Assembly: GCF_004005815.1 (NCBI RefSeq)
Contig: NZ_SACK01000006.1
Coordinates: 124,001-188,000 of the forward strand
DNA length: 64,000 nt
Direction: 5' to 3'
Source of the DNA: Mucilaginibacter limnophilus
Lineage (GTDB): Bacteria; Bacteroidota; Bacteroidia; Sphingobacteriales; Sphingobacteriaceae
In this document: positions 25,486 through 34,054 of the stretch, piece after piece
Layout: each line of letters opens with the position of its first letter
How positions within the stretch are numbered: the stretch's first letter is position 1
Program-made: the position numbers and the translations under genes
Notes under the pieces: model-generated
Databases searched by the model: none
What the model saw: only the letters and a program-made list of their open reading frames with translations
What the model was told of the DNA's origin: nothing

Positions 25486-25944
25486 TTACAAGAAATTCTC
25501 TTTATCGCCTTTAGAATAATCTTTCAGATCATTTTTTGGATAACCCTCTTCATCAAGGTCGTCACGGTCGTCTTCAGGAGTACGCGAAATAGCTTCATCG
25601 GCAGGGTCAACTTCAACAATTTTTCCGCTGTCGATATGCATTCCTAAATTTTCCACGTCGGTTTCCAGGCTTTCATTCGGAATATACTCGTCAACTGCAG
25701 TTGGGTTGGCTTCATCCCAGGTCGAATCGAAATCGGTTCCGCCTTTGGCAGCTGTGTTATAAGGGTCCGGATGATCATAATCTGGATCGTTGCTTTCTAC
25801 ATCCAGCTCAAAGCTATCTTCGTTTTCATTGTAATTTAAAGCGCCACTGTTAATATCAGTATCAGTGCCTAAATCATCATTTACGTTTTGGTCGTTATCG
25901 GTGCTTTCTTCGTTAAAGCCCGGATATGTTTTATCTGGTTCCAT
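25486..25944 (-). CDS. Acidic low-complexity protein of unknown function
   Basis: A 152-aa soluble protein rich in Asp, Glu and Asn (DNDQNVNDDLGTDTDINSG, TPEDDRDDLDEEGYPKNDLK), no signal peptide or membrane segment, likely disordered. The C-terminal part EVDPADEAISRTPEDDRDDL looks the most conserved type. No function can be assigned. Confidence 0.6.
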   Translation of the reverse strand: MEPDKTYPGFNEESTDNDQNVNDDLGTDTDINSGALNYNENEDSFELDVESNDPDYDHPDPYNTAAKGGTDFDSTWDEANPTAVDEYIPNESLETDVENLGMHIDSGKIVEVDPADEAISRTPEDDRDDLDEEGYPKNDLKDYSKGDKENFL

Positions 25945-26005
25945 AGGTCTGTGTTTTTTAAAATGAACAGTAAAAACCCTGCCAAAGTTTTAGTTATAGA
26001 TTTAG

Positions 26006-26707
26006 TTAGTCAAATGTTATAGGCTTACGGTACGATGTACTGCTACCTATGGCTATTTTAACACCAAGTGATACCTGCCCCCAAATATCTTTCCTCCGGC
26101 CTGCGTCAATCCCATCCAGGTTATCCTCATACATAAGGTTCCATTGGTAAGCCAGGTCGATCTTTAAAGTAGGCTCGTTATAAGCGTTGTATATCTTTAA
26201 TTCGTAACCGGCACGTAACGGAACAAAAAATTCGGTGCTGTTATTTTTGCCCGGAGAGGGGTAGCCTCTTTCTTCTGCAGTGGTACGTGAAATTTCGCTA
26301 ATACTGTTTGATACAAGTCCAGCCCCTGCCGAGAGATATACATTTTTCAGGACGTTGAGCATAGGGCTATGGGAGTAATCAATAAATTCTCCTGCTTGTA
26401 CTTGTGCCCGAATAATATAGGCTGTAAAATTATTTTTGAATTGTCTTCCGGATACGTTTCTTACAGAATCGCCTCCGGCAAGCCTGCCAAACTGCACCTC
26501 AGCAATATAATTAACAAATGGCGAAGCAGGATTAAAGTTTAAACTTACACTACCTGATGGCGTCGCTTTAATAGTTTCAGCATCGCCAAAAACAAAATTG
26601 GCCGAACCGGCAAGTCCAAAATCAATTCTCGAAAAATTGTAGCCGTTTTGAGCCTTTGCAGTAAAAGTTACGGCAGTTAATAAGATAAGTACATAGTTTT
26701 TTAGCAT
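26006..26707 (-). CDS. Putative outer-membrane beta-barrel protein
   Basis: The 233-aa product has a signal peptide (MLKNYVLILLTAVTFTAKA|QNG) and alternating hydrophobic/polar stretches with glycine and aromatic residues typical of small barrels (FGLAGSANFVFGD, VYLSAGAGLVS, LRAGYELKIYNAY, IDLAYQWNLMYED, GQVSLGVKIAIG). It probably lies in the outer membrane; the ligand is unknown. Single gene convergent with nothing nearby except the acidic protein gene 62 bp downstream. Confidence 0.65.
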   Translation of the reverse strand: MLKNYVLILLTAVTFTAKAQNGYNFSRIDFGLAGSANFVFGDAETIKATPSGSVSLNFNPASPFVNYIAEVQFGRLAGGDSVRNVSGRQFKNNFTAYIIRAQVQAGEFIDYSHSPMLNVLKNVYLSAGAGLVSNSISEISRTTAEERGYPSPGKNNSTEFFVPLRAGYELKIYNAYNEPTLKIDLAYQWNLMYEDNLDGIDAGRRKDIWGQVSLGVKIAIGSSTSYRKPITFD

Positions 26708-26841
26708 AGATAGTAGTGTGGTAGATGTTGTATAAACGCTGAAACAGTGGCTTAGGTATCTGGTTTCGATAAAGGATAGTTATGTGTACTGTTTTGTGGC
26801 GTTAAAAATGTTTTTAATTAAACTACATAAGGGCATTTTTA

Positions 26842-26849
26842 TATATTTG
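26842..26849 (+). promoter_or_regulatory. -7-like box upstream of icd
   Basis: TATATTTG is an exact TAnnTTTG match 35 bp before the icd ATG. I see no clear TTTG at the -33 spacing, so this is a partial match. Confidence 0.35.
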
Positions 26850-26883
26850 GTGCCGTTACAAAAAACATACAATAACTGTAGTT

Positions 26884-28113
26884 ATGTCAAAAATAAAAGT
26901 AGAAAATCCGGTAGTTGAACTGGACGGCGATGAAATGACCCGCATTATTTGGAAATTCATTAAGGATAAACTGATATTCCCTTACCTTGATCTGGATATT
27001 AAGTATTATGATTTGGGTATTGAGTACCGCGATGAAACCAACGACCAGGTGACTGTTGATGCCGCTAACGCCATATTAAAATACGGCGTTGGTATTAAAT
27101 GCGCAACCATTACACCTGACGAGGCGCGTGTTAAGGAATTTGGCCTGAAACAAATGTGGAAATCGCCAAACGGAACTATCCGTAACATACTTGATGGTAC
27201 TGTATTCCGTGAGCCTATCGTAATGTCAAACGTTCCGCGTTTGGTGCCTAACTGGACTGCGCCTATCTGTATTGGCCGTCATGCTTTTGGCGACCAGTAT
27301 CGCGCTACCGATTTTGTTACTAAGGGCAAAGGTAAGTTGACTGTAACTTTCACTCCTGAAGACGGTGGTGAAGAACAATCATTCGAGGTGTTTAACTTTA
27401 AAGGCGATGGTGTGGCATTAACCATGTACAACACCGACGAATCAATAAAAGGCTTTGCTCATGCTTGCTTTAATCAGGCGTTATTAAAAGGTTGGCCGCT
27501 TTACCTGTCAACTAAAAACACCATTCTTAAAAAATATGATGGCCGTTTTAAAGATATCTTTGAAGAGATCTATCAAAACGATTACAAAGAGAAATTTGCA
27601 GCAGCAGGTATTACTTACGAACACCGCCTTATTGACGACATGGTTGCCGCCGCACTTAAATGGAACGGTAACTTTGTTTGGGCTTGTAAAAACTATGATG
27701 GTGACGTACAAAGCGACACTGTAGCACAAGGTTTCGGCTCATTAGGTTTAATGACATCTACTTTGGTTACACCTGATGGCACCGTTATGGAAGCTGAAGC
27801 TGCTCACGGTACAGTAACCCGTCACTATCGTGACCACCAGGCAGGTAAGCCAACTTCAACTAACCCAATCGCTTCAATCTTCGCGTGGACACGTGGTTTG
27901 GAGTTCCGTGGTAAACTGGATGGTAACGAAGAACTGGTAAACTTTTGCAAAACTTTAGAGCAGGTATGTGTTGAAACCGTTGAAAGCGGCAAAATGACCA
28001 AAGATTTGGCTATCACATCAAAATCAAAAGTTGAGCACGGTGTTGATTACCTGTACACTGAAGAGTTTTTAGCTGCTATCGATGAGAATTTGAAAGCAAA
28101 ACTGGGTAAATAA
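26884..28113 (+). CDS. icd: Isocitrate dehydrogenase (NADP+)
   Basis: TCA-cycle enzyme converting isocitrate to 2-oxoglutarate and CO2 with NADP+. The 409-aa product matches the eukaryote-like (subfamily II) enzymes: [18 protein letters not shown] at the N-terminus, [19 protein letters not shown] for isocitrate binding, and [20 protein letters not shown] near the C-terminus. This type is common in Bacteroidota, unlike the Escherichia coli type. Followed by a strong terminator. Confidence 0.95.
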   Translation: MSKIKVENPVVELDGDEMTRIIWKFIKDKLIFPYLDLDIKYYDLGIEYRDETNDQVTVDAANAILKYGVGIKCATITPDEARVKEFGLKQMWKSPNGTIRNILDGTVFREPIVMSNVPRLVPNWTAPICIGRHAFGDQYRATDFVTKGKGKLTVTFTPEDGGEEQSFEVFNFKGDGVALTMYNTDESIKGFAHACFNQALLKGWPLYLSTKNTILKKYDGRFKDIFEEIYQNDYKEKFAAAGITYEHRLIDDMVAAALKWNGNFVWACKNYDGDVQSDTVAQGFGSLGLMTSTLVTPDGTVMEAEAAHGTVTRHYRDHQAGKPTSTNPIASIFAWTRGLEFRGKLDGNEELVNFCKTLEQVCVETVESGKMTKDLAITSKSKVEHGVDYLYTEEFLAAIDENLKAKLGK

Positions 28114-28130
28114 TTGTCTGAAATACAAGT

Positions 28131-28162
28131 AAAAGCCTGTGTTATTAACACAGGCTTTTTTC
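28131..28162 (+). terminator. Intrinsic terminator after icd
   Basis: AAAAGCCTGTGTTA pairs with TTAACACAGGCTTTT and is followed by more T. Located 18 bp after the icd stop. Confidence 0.85.
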
Positions 28163-28172
28163 GTTTTAGCGC

Positions 28173-28202
28173 TTTCTGTTTCGGTATTTACTGATAAATT
28201 TG
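28173..28202 (+). promoter_or_regulatory. Predicted promoter of manA
   Basis: TTTC (28173-28176) and TAAATTTG (28195-28202) with an 18-bp spacer: exact -7 box, three of four -33 bases. The site lies after the icd terminator and 21 bp before the chosen ATG. Confidence 0.5.
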
Positions 28203-28222
28203 CCGCAAAACACACAATAACC

Positions 28223-29203
28223 ATGTCAGCATTATATCCTCTGAAATTTAAAACCATCTATAAAGACAAAATATGGGGTGGTCAAAAAATGAAAACTTAC
28301 TTGCATAAAGACTTTGGCGATCTGCCAAACTGCGGCGAAACCTGGGAAATATCAGGCGTTAAGTCGGACGTTTCGGTAGTGGCAAACGGTGAGCTGGAAG
28401 GCAAATCACTGGCTGATTTGCTTGAAGAATATAAAGGCGAACTGGTAGGTGAAAAGGTGTATGAGCGCTTTGGCAATACTTTCCCGCTGCTGGTGAAGTT
28501 TATTGATGCTAACGAAGACCTTTCGATACAGGTTCACCCTGATGACGAACTGGCAAAAAAACGCCATAATTCGTTCGGTAAAACTGAAATGTGGTATGTT
28601 ATTGAAGCCGATCCGGGTTCGACACTGATAACAGGTTTTAATCAGGAAGTGAACGAGCAGGTTTACCTTGAAAAATTTAACAGCGGCCATTTAACCGATA
28701 TTTTGAACCGCGAGGATGTAGCTGCCGGTGATATTTACTTTTTACCTGCCGGACGTGTGCATACTATTGGCGCGGGCCTGCTGATAGCTGAAATTCAGCA
28801 AACATCAGACATTACTTATCGTATTTATGATTTCGACCGTGTTGACGATAAAGGTAACAAGCGCGAACTACATGTTGAAGAAGCACTTGCGGCTATCGAC
28901 TACAAGTTCTATCCGGAATATAAAACCCAATACGCGCACTCTAAAAACGAAGCGGTTGAAGCGGTAACCTGCCAGTACTTCACTACCAATGTGCTTGATT
29001 TTACCGAAGGTACCACCCGCGATTACAGCAGCATCGACTCGTTCATAATACACGTTTGTGTTGAAGGAGCTTACACCATTAAATATGAAGGCGGCGAACT
29101 GGCTGTAAAAATGGGTGAGAGCATCCTGCTACCTGCAACCATCAACAACATTGAAATTACTACCCAAAGCGGCTTTAAATTATTAGAGAGCTTTGTAGGT
29201 TAA
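28223..29203 (+). CDS. manA: Mannose-6-phosphate isomerase, class I
   Basis: Zinc enzyme interconverting mannose-6-phosphate and fructose-6-phosphate. Start at ATG 28223 (MSALYPLKFKTIYKDKIWGG), 326 aa; the longer ORF would translate the icd terminator. Zinc ligands are visible as Q103 and H105 (IQVHPDDE), E122 (KTEMWYV) and H180 (AGRVHTIGAG). This is the short bacterial form. Single gene. Confidence 0.92.
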   Translation: MSALYPLKFKTIYKDKIWGGQKMKTYLHKDFGDLPNCGETWEISGVKSDVSVVANGELEGKSLADLLEEYKGELVGEKVYERFGNTFPLLVKFIDANEDLSIQVHPDDELAKKRHNSFGKTEMWYVIEADPGSTLITGFNQEVNEQVYLEKFNSGHLTDILNREDVAAGDIYFLPAGRVHTIGAGLLIAEIQQTSDITYRIYDFDRVDDKGNKRELHVEEALAAIDYKFYPEYKTQYAHSKNEAVEAVTCQYFTTNVLDFTEGTTRDYSSIDSFIIHVCVEGAYTIKYEGGELAVKMGESILLPATINNIEITTQSGFKLLESFVG

Positions 29204-29222
29204 CCCTATAATGGCACTGGGA

Positions 29223-29834
29223 TTATTTATACTTCCAGTGCCTTGTTTTTCCTTCGCTTATCCATTCAATGGCGGTATCCAGCCGTTTCTGACGTGTAGC
29301 ATCTGTTTTCGCTTCCACAATCCATTCCAGGTATTCCCTTTTTTGCGACGGACTGAACTTTTCAAAGTTAGCTTTTGCGTCAGGGTGTTTGTCAAGTAAG
29401 CTTGTTAGGTAGGCTGGTTCTTCAACAACTGCTTTAGGTGCAGCAGCCTTTTTTACAGGAGCTTCCTTTACGCCACTTTCGTTCAGGGCAATCATTTCAT
29501 GGATGTACTCCAGCAGTATCTCATCTGACGGCAGATCGGATAAGCTTATAATCCTGCCGAAACTGCCCGCGCCGCTACCTTCTTCTTCCTGCAAAACTTT
29601 ATGCGGATCTTTTAATCGCCCGGCTTTCCAAAAACCAAATGCGCAGTGTTGTTTGAAAGCGGCTATATGGCACACCGGTCCTTTATATTCAAAAAATGGC
29701 ATGCCCCATTTAACTGTTTCGGTTATTTTGGGCGAGGCGCTGTGTATAAGTTCACGCAGGTGGTTCAGTATTGGTTTTGCAAACTCTGCAGATTTGGCAA
29801 TGTAAGCGTCTATACGGGTATCGTACTTTTCCAT
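29223..29834 (-). CDS. DUF1801 / YdeI-OmpD-associated family protein
   Basis: A 203-aa cytoplasmic protein with an N-terminal DUF1801-like part (SASPKITETVKWGMPFFEYKG, CAFGFWKAGRL) and a C-terminal YdeI-type helical part (FEKFSPSQKREYLEWIVEAK, RQKRLDTAIEWISEGK). A lysine/alanine-rich linker joins them. The function is unknown; family members have been linked to peptide resistance in other bacteria, which is weak guidance here. Confidence 0.8.
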   Translation of the reverse strand: MEKYDTRIDAYIAKSAEFAKPILNHLRELIHSASPKITETVKWGMPFFEYKGPVCHIAAFKQHCAFGFWKAGRLKDPHKVLQEEEGSGAGSFGRIISLSDLPSDEILLEYIHEMIALNESGVKEAPVKKAAAPKAVVEEPAYLTSLLDKHPDAKANFEKFSPSQKREYLEWIVEAKTDATRQKRLDTAIEWISEGKTRHWKYK

Positions 29835-29870
29835 ACTGCAAGATATGGATTATCAATCTAAAACATACCC

Positions 29871-29937
29871 GTCATTGCTATAAGTGTTATGTAATCCGAA
29901 GAGAAGGTTCAGCGATTGCTTCGTACCTCGCAATGAC
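29871..29937. repeat. GTCAT...ATGAC palindromic element, type 3
   Basis: A 67-bp element starting GTCATTGCTATAAG and ending in the inverse of GTCATTGCGAGGTACGAAGC. Same terminal bases as the elements at 17072, 25375 and 30986 but different inner sequence. Intergenic. Confidence 0.5.
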
Positions 29938-29966
29938 GCTTAATTGTGGATGCTAATAGCAAATGA

Positions 29967-30449
29967 CTATCCAACCAATGACCCAAACAACTGCGCATGC
30001 CAGCTTTGTTTGAACGGTACTTCCCATTTGGTTTCCAGTTCGGTCAGGTCTTTAGCCAGGTTGTTGAACACAATCGTGTCGGGTGTGATAACGCCTTGCT
30101 GTATCAGTTCTTCAAATTCAGCGCGAGGGGCAGACAGTACCTCGTCGCCGCTTCGATAAGCCAAATTAAAGCGGTCGAATAGGTTAATATCGTAGCGCAA
30201 TTCAAGATCTTTCATAAAGCGTACTGATTTATCAATAGAACAGCCGCTGGCACCGGCCTGGGCTTCGTCAATAATCAGTATCAAGAAACGGTTGTAACGT
30301 ACCTCGCCTTTGGCCAACAGCTGATGATTATGTGCTGTCCAGCCGATGGCAAACGCGTTAAGGTATTGCTCAATTTCGGCTGTTTCAGCATCAGTTAGCT
30401 GCCTGTCCGACTGGTAAATCCATACTCTTGAATGTTGAGAAAATTGCAT
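29967..30449 (-). CDS. Conserved Bacteroidota protein of unknown function
   Basis: A 160-aa soluble protein (HSRVWIYQSDRQLTDAETAE, GWTAHNHQLLAKGEVRYNRF, IIDEAQAGASGCSIDKSVRF). Homologues are sometimes labelled 'ABC transporter ATPase', but no Walker A or signature motif is present, so I do not accept that name. The conserved His, Asp and Cys residues (GCSIDKSV) may form an active or binding site. Divergent from 30496. Confidence 0.75.
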   Translation of the reverse strand: MQFSQHSRVWIYQSDRQLTDAETAEIEQYLNAFAIGWTAHNHQLLAKGEVRYNRFLILIIDEAQAGASGCSIDKSVRFMKDLELRYDINLFDRFNLAYRSGDEVLSAPRAEFEELIQQGVITPDTIVFNNLAKDLTELETKWEVPFKQSWHAQLFGSLVG

Positions 30450-30450
30450 G

Positions 30451-30478
30451 TTGCAAATTTAATATTTTCTTAACTTCG
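30451..30478 (+). promoter_or_regulatory. Predicted promoter of the 30496 gene
   Basis: TTG (30451-30453) and TAACTTCG (30471-30478), 17 bp apart, the same form as the fabG promoter. The start codon follows within 18 bp, so the leader is short. Confidence 0.4.
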
Positions 30479-30495
30479 ATACTGTTTTTCTTGTC

Positions 30496-30981
30496 ATGAT
30501 AAAAACACATCTGCCACGGTTTAAAAAGTATCTGATTTTTTTGACGATAGCGCTCGTTAGTCCGCTTGCTTATGCTTTTGGCCCCGATGCGGCTGAGCAG
30601 GAAATGCTTAGCTGGAGCAACAGATGTTTTACACAATCTTTTGACGCGGCTGCCACCGGCAAGCTAAAAAAATGGGAACTTACATTAACAGAAGATGCGT
30701 TTATCCGTCTTCGTAAAACTTATGCGAACGGTAAACAGGAATATTTCTCTTTTCACCTGCAACGATTTGATGATATGGATTACCTGGGCACAGTAACCGC
30801 TGGTACATTGAAGCTCCACACTACTGATGACGATATCATTGTACAAACCTATAACGACCGCAAGGGCAATGTCGATACCATGGCTGCGGTACTGGATATC
30901 CCTGTAAAAAATATGGAGCCTGAGCGGCTGGATAGTCTGCGGAATGTGTTGATGTATTTTAAGAAAAAAGCTCTTAATTAA
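30496..30981 (+). CDS. Secreted protein of unknown function
   Basis: The 161-aa product has a signal peptide (FLTIALVSPLAYA|FGPDA). The mature part has repeated beta-strand-like sequence (KKWELTLTEDAFIRLRKTY, QEYFSFHLQRFDDMDYLG, GTLKLHTTDDDIIVQTY). No family recognised. Single gene with a short leader. Confidence 0.7.
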   Translation: MIKTHLPRFKKYLIFLTIALVSPLAYAFGPDAAEQEMLSWSNRCFTQSFDAAATGKLKKWELTLTEDAFIRLRKTYANGKQEYFSFHLQRFDDMDYLGTVTAGTLKLHTTDDDIIVQTYNDRKGNVDTMAAVLDIPVKNMEPERLDSLRNVLMYFKKKALN

Positions 30982-30985
30982 TTTT

Positions 30986-31066
30986 GTCATGCTGAACTTG
31001 TTTCAGCATCTATCATGCAATGGATTTTGACCGTCTCATGGGATCCCGAAACATATTCGGGATGAC
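30986..31066. repeat. GTCAT...ATGAC palindromic element, type 1 copy b
   Basis: An 81-bp element: GTCATGCTGAACTTGTTTCA at the left, the inverse of GTCATCCCGAATATGTTTCG at the right. Same type and nearly the same length as 17072-17151. Lies between convergent genes. Confidence 0.65.
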
Positions 31067-31075
31067 AGATTATAA

Positions 31076-31879
31076 CTACAACCCGTTAACCCTCGCCGTT
31101 ATTTCAGCAATATCCAGCACCTGTATTTCCTGTTCTTTTTGTTTAGCCTTTACACCATCGCGAAGCATTGTCATGCAAAAGGGGCAGGCAGCGGCTACAA
31201 CTGTAGCTTTTGCTTCAAGCACATCTTCAATACGTTCAACGTTGATGTCTTTTTTGCCGGGTTCGGGCTCTTTAAACATTTGCGCTCCGCCTGCGCCGCA
31301 ACATAGTCCGTTGCTGCGGCAGCGCTTCATTTCCACCAGGTCGGCATCAAGTATTTCTAATGCCTTACGCGGGGCTTCATACACATTGTTGCCACGACCA
31401 AGGTAACATGGGTCGTGGTAAGTGATGCGCTTGCCTTTAAAACTTTCGCTACCCTCGGCCTTCAGCATGCCTTCGTTTATCAACTGCTGTATCAGTTGGG
31501 AGTGGTGTATCACTTCATAATTACCACCTAAACCAGGATATTCGTTTTTAATAGTGTTGAAGCAATGCGGACAGCCTGTGACTATCCTTTTTACGTTATA
31601 AGCATCAAGGAGCGCAATATTACTCAAAGCCTGCATCTGGAACAAAAACTCGTTACCTGCTCGTTTGGCCGGGTCACCGGTACAGCTTTCTTCGGTACCC
31701 AAAACCGCGTAGCTGATGCCTACATGCTGCAATATGCGGCAAATATCGCGGGTAATGCGCTGTGCGCGCTCATCAAAACTTCCGGCACAGCCCACCCAAA
31801 ACAGTATTTCGGGCTCGCGGCCTTCAGCGGCCATTTGCGCCATGGTAGGTGCTTTTATTTCGGATTTCGAATTTTCCAT
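31076..31879 (-). CDS. CCG-domain iron-sulfur protein (heterodisulfide reductase-related)
   Basis: A 267-aa soluble protein with two cysteine-rich CCG-type segments: VGCAGSFDER plus TGCPHCFNTIKNEY in the first half, and DPCYLGRGN plus CRSNGLCCGAGGAQMF with CPFCMTM in the second. Such proteins bind Fe-S clusters and pass electrons to or from quinone or thiol partners. It pairs with the membrane FeS protein upstream. I place the start at ATG 31879 (MENSKSEIKAP), 43 bp after the partner's stop; a longer ORF from 31954 would translate iterated ACTGC-like repeat. The first ~9 codons themselves match the TTTCGGATTT repeat family. Confidence 0.85.
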   Translation of the reverse strand: MENSKSEIKAPTMAQMAAEGREPEILFWVGCAGSFDERAQRITRDICRILQHVGISYAVLGTEESCTGDPAKRAGNEFLFQMQALSNIALLDAYNVKRIVTGCPHCFNTIKNEYPGLGGNYEVIHHSQLIQQLINEGMLKAEGSESFKGKRITYHDPCYLGRGNNVYEAPRKALEILDADLVEMKRCRSNGLCCGAGGAQMFKEPEPGKKDINVERIEDVLEAKATVVAAACPFCMTMLRDGVKAKQKEQEIQVLDIAEITARVNGL

Positions 31880-31922
31880 TTCGGATTTATTTTTTTGACT
31901 GTAACTGCTACCGCAACTGCCA

Positions 31923-33218
31923 CTATTTCTCCGCCCAGTTAAACCTGTCGGCATTGCTGTATCTCCATGGTGCGCCGTTGTTTTCCATATTACCGAACAT
32001 ATTGTTGAGACTTGCAGGTGCGGCCGATTCTTCCATTACAATATAGCGGCGCATGCCGGTTATTATTTCCAGTGGATTAATGTTTACCGGGCAAGCCTCA
32101 ACGCAGGCGTTGCAGGTGGTACAAGCCCACAATTCTTCGCGTGTAATATAGCTGTCAAGCAGTGTCTTGTCGTCTGTATAATCCTTGCCTTGCTTGTCAA
32201 TACCTTTGCCAATTTCGGTGATACGGTCGCGCGTATCCATCATGATCTTGCGTGGCGACAACAATTTCCCGGTTTGATTGGCAGGGCATACCGATGTGCA
32301 GCGGCCGCATTCGGTACAGGTATAAGCGTCGAGCAGGTTTTTCCAGGTAAGGTCGGTAGCGTCCTTAACACCAAAGCGGCCCGATTCAAGGTTTTCAGGT
32401 ATGTAGGAAGGATCGAGCATCGCCTTTACTTCATTTGTTACCGACGCCATATTGCTGAATTTTCCCTGCGGATTGAGATTGGAATAGTAAGTATTCGGGA
32501 AAGCCAGCAATATGTGAAAATGCTTAGAATAAGGCAGGTAGTTTAAAAATGCCAGTATACCAACTATATGGAACCACCAGCATGCACGCTCAATAATTAA
32601 CAATACATTAGCCGATGACGGGAGCAGCGGCAGTAATAAGCTACTTATTGGAAATTTACCTGCAACGGCATAATGTTCGTAATGCAACAGTTGTAACTTA
32701 TAGTCGGCGGCGTTCATGGTCAAAAATGCCGCCATCAGGCATATTTCAATAAAGAGGATATAATTGGCATCGCTACGGGGCCAGTTGGTCATTTCCACGC
32801 CGCGGAAACGTTTTAATTTTAAAACATTCCTGCGAATTAAAAAACCTATGCAACCGGTAAGTACCAACAAGGCGAGTATCTCAAAGCTGCCTATAAGCAG
32901 TCCGTATAAACTTCCCAGGGGTTTTGAAAATATCCGGTGTGAACCAAAAAGCCCGTCGATAAGTATTTCCAGCACCTCAATGTTAATGATGACGAAACCC
33001 GCATACACAAACAGGTGAAGTAAAGCAGCTAAGGGCCGTTTTGTCATTTTGCTTTGCCCAAGGGCAACCAGCGCCATTGTTTTCCAGCGCAAAGCCGGAT
33101 TACCGCTACGTTCAACATTCCGTCCTAACAGGATATTGCGGCGTACTTTGCCCGCGTTTTTAGCGAATAGATAAACAGAAGCGGCCAGAATAATTAAGAA
33201 AATAACCTGCGAAATCAT
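31923..33218 (-). CDS. Membrane iron-sulfur electron-transfer protein
   Basis: The 431-aa product has about five to six membrane helices in the first 250 residues with His residues that could bind haem (LLHYEHYAVAG, WWFHIVGILAFL), then two 4Fe-4S motifs, CTECGRCTSVCP and CTTCNACVEACP. The architecture resembles NarI-type cytochrome b fused to ferredoxin domains, as in DsrMK-like complexes. With the CCG-domain protein it probably exchanges electrons between quinone and a cytoplasmic partner; substrate unknown. Confidence 0.85.
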   Translation of the reverse strand: MISQVIFLIILAASVYLFAKNAGKVRRNILLGRNVERSGNPALRWKTMALVALGQSKMTKRPLAALLHLFVYAGFVIINIEVLEILIDGLFGSHRIFSKPLGSLYGLLIGSFEILALLVLTGCIGFLIRRNVLKLKRFRGVEMTNWPRSDANYILFIEICLMAAFLTMNAADYKLQLLHYEHYAVAGKFPISSLLLPLLPSSANVLLIIERACWWFHIVGILAFLNYLPYSKHFHILLAFPNTYYSNLNPQGKFSNMASVTNEVKAMLDPSYIPENLESGRFGVKDATDLTWKNLLDAYTCTECGRCTSVCPANQTGKLLSPRKIMMDTRDRITEIGKGIDKQGKDYTDDKTLLDSYITREELWACTTCNACVEACPVNINPLEIITGMRRYIVMEESAAPASLNNMFGNMENNGAPWRYSNADRFNWAEK

Positions 33219-33368
33219 TATGCATGCATAGTAATTTGATAAAGGTATAATAAATTAGTTAATGGTTGATTATGTTGAATGGTTTTATAAGATTCGAAAA
33301 TTATTGTTCTGTTTATCAGGGTTATAAAATGCTTGATTGTATATAGTTGAAACTTTTTTCGAAAAAAG

Positions 33369-33399
33369 TTTTCATAAACCAAAAAACAAGCTACATTTG
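33369..33399 (+). promoter_or_regulatory. Predicted promoter of tRNA-Phe
   Basis: TTTT (33369-33372) and an exact TACATTTG -7 box (33392-33399) with a 19-bp spacer. The tRNA begins 17 bp after the box. Confidence 0.6.
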
Positions 33400-33415
33400 C
33401 AATCCCAAATCGGGC

Positions 33416-33488
33416 GGTATCATAGCTCAGTTGGTAGAGCAAAGGACTGAAAATCCTTGTGTCGCTGGTTCGATTCCAGCTGATACCA
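33416..33488 (+). tRNA. tRNA-Phe (GAA)
   Basis: A 73-nt cloverleaf. Acceptor stem GGTATCA/TGATACC, D arm AGCTCAGTTGGTAGAGC, anticodon loop CTGAAAA with anticodon GAA, T arm CTGGTTCGATTCCAG, discriminator A. The 3' CCA is not encoded. Confidence 0.97.
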
Positions 33489-33524
33489 CAAGAAAGACCA
33501 CGTGGTCAATTTATTCAAAAACTT

Positions 33525-33563
33525 AAAAAGCTCTCAGATTAATTTCTGAGGGCTTTTGTTTTA
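33525..33563 (+). terminator. Intrinsic terminator after tRNA-Phe
   Basis: AAAAAGC-CTCAGA and TCTGAG-GCTTTT pair around TTAATT with a single mismatched/bulged base, then TGTTTT follows. Located 37 bp after the tRNA; on the other strand it ends near the 33572 gene. Confidence 0.7.
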
Positions 33564-33571
33564 AAAGATAC

Positions 33572-34054
33572 TTAAGACCGCTCACGTTTAATATCGCTTT
33601 TGTTTTTCTTATAATCAGGTATAAACTCTTGTGTATAACAAGCTTTGTCAGTTTTAAATATACCTTTTTTAAACGCTCTTTTATGTAATTCCGGTAGTTT
33701 CTTAAATCTTTTCCTTCGAAGTTTATCAACCCTCTTGAGAGTTATAAAATCATAAGTACCACTTAACATCATCACAACTTCTACTTCATCACATTCATCT
33801 GCAAGCTTTACAGATGTTAATTCTATTCCAACAGCCCTAAATAATATTTTTTTAACGGAACCAGGTATTTCTATATAAAAAAAACCATTTAGATCTGTTC
33901 TGCCCACGTTAACTGTGTCATTGATCATAATTGACACATATGGCAAAGTTTCCAAATTATCATCAATGACCCTTCCTTTAATTGTTTTACTTTGAGCGTA
34001 AAGCCCATGTGTTGAAACACTGAATAAAATAAGAATGATCAATATCTTTTTCAT
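33572..34054 (-). CDS. Secreted protein with carboxypeptidase-regulatory-like domain
   Basis: The 160-aa product has a signal peptide (ILIILILFSVSTHGLYA|Q) and one CarboxypepD_reg-like beta-sandwich (KTIKGRVIDDNLETLPYVSI, GRTDLNGFFYIEIPG), the fold also found at the N-terminus of SusC/TonB receptors. The C-terminus is basic (KLRRKRFKKLPELHKRAFKK). No receptor gene is adjacent; function unknown. Confidence 0.75.
   Translation of the reverse strand: MKKILIILILFSVSTHGLYAQSKTIKGRVIDDNLETLPYVSIMINDTVNVGRTDLNGFFYIEIPGSVKKILFRAVGIELTSVKLADECDEVEVVMMLSGTYDFITLKRVDKLRRKRFKKLPELHKRAFKKGIFKTDKACYTQEFIPDYKKNKSDIKRERS

Noticed and set aside
29967..30449. Annotation as ABC transporter ATPase
   Set aside because: The 160-aa product has no Walker A, Walker B or signature motif; the name used for homologues looks mistaken.
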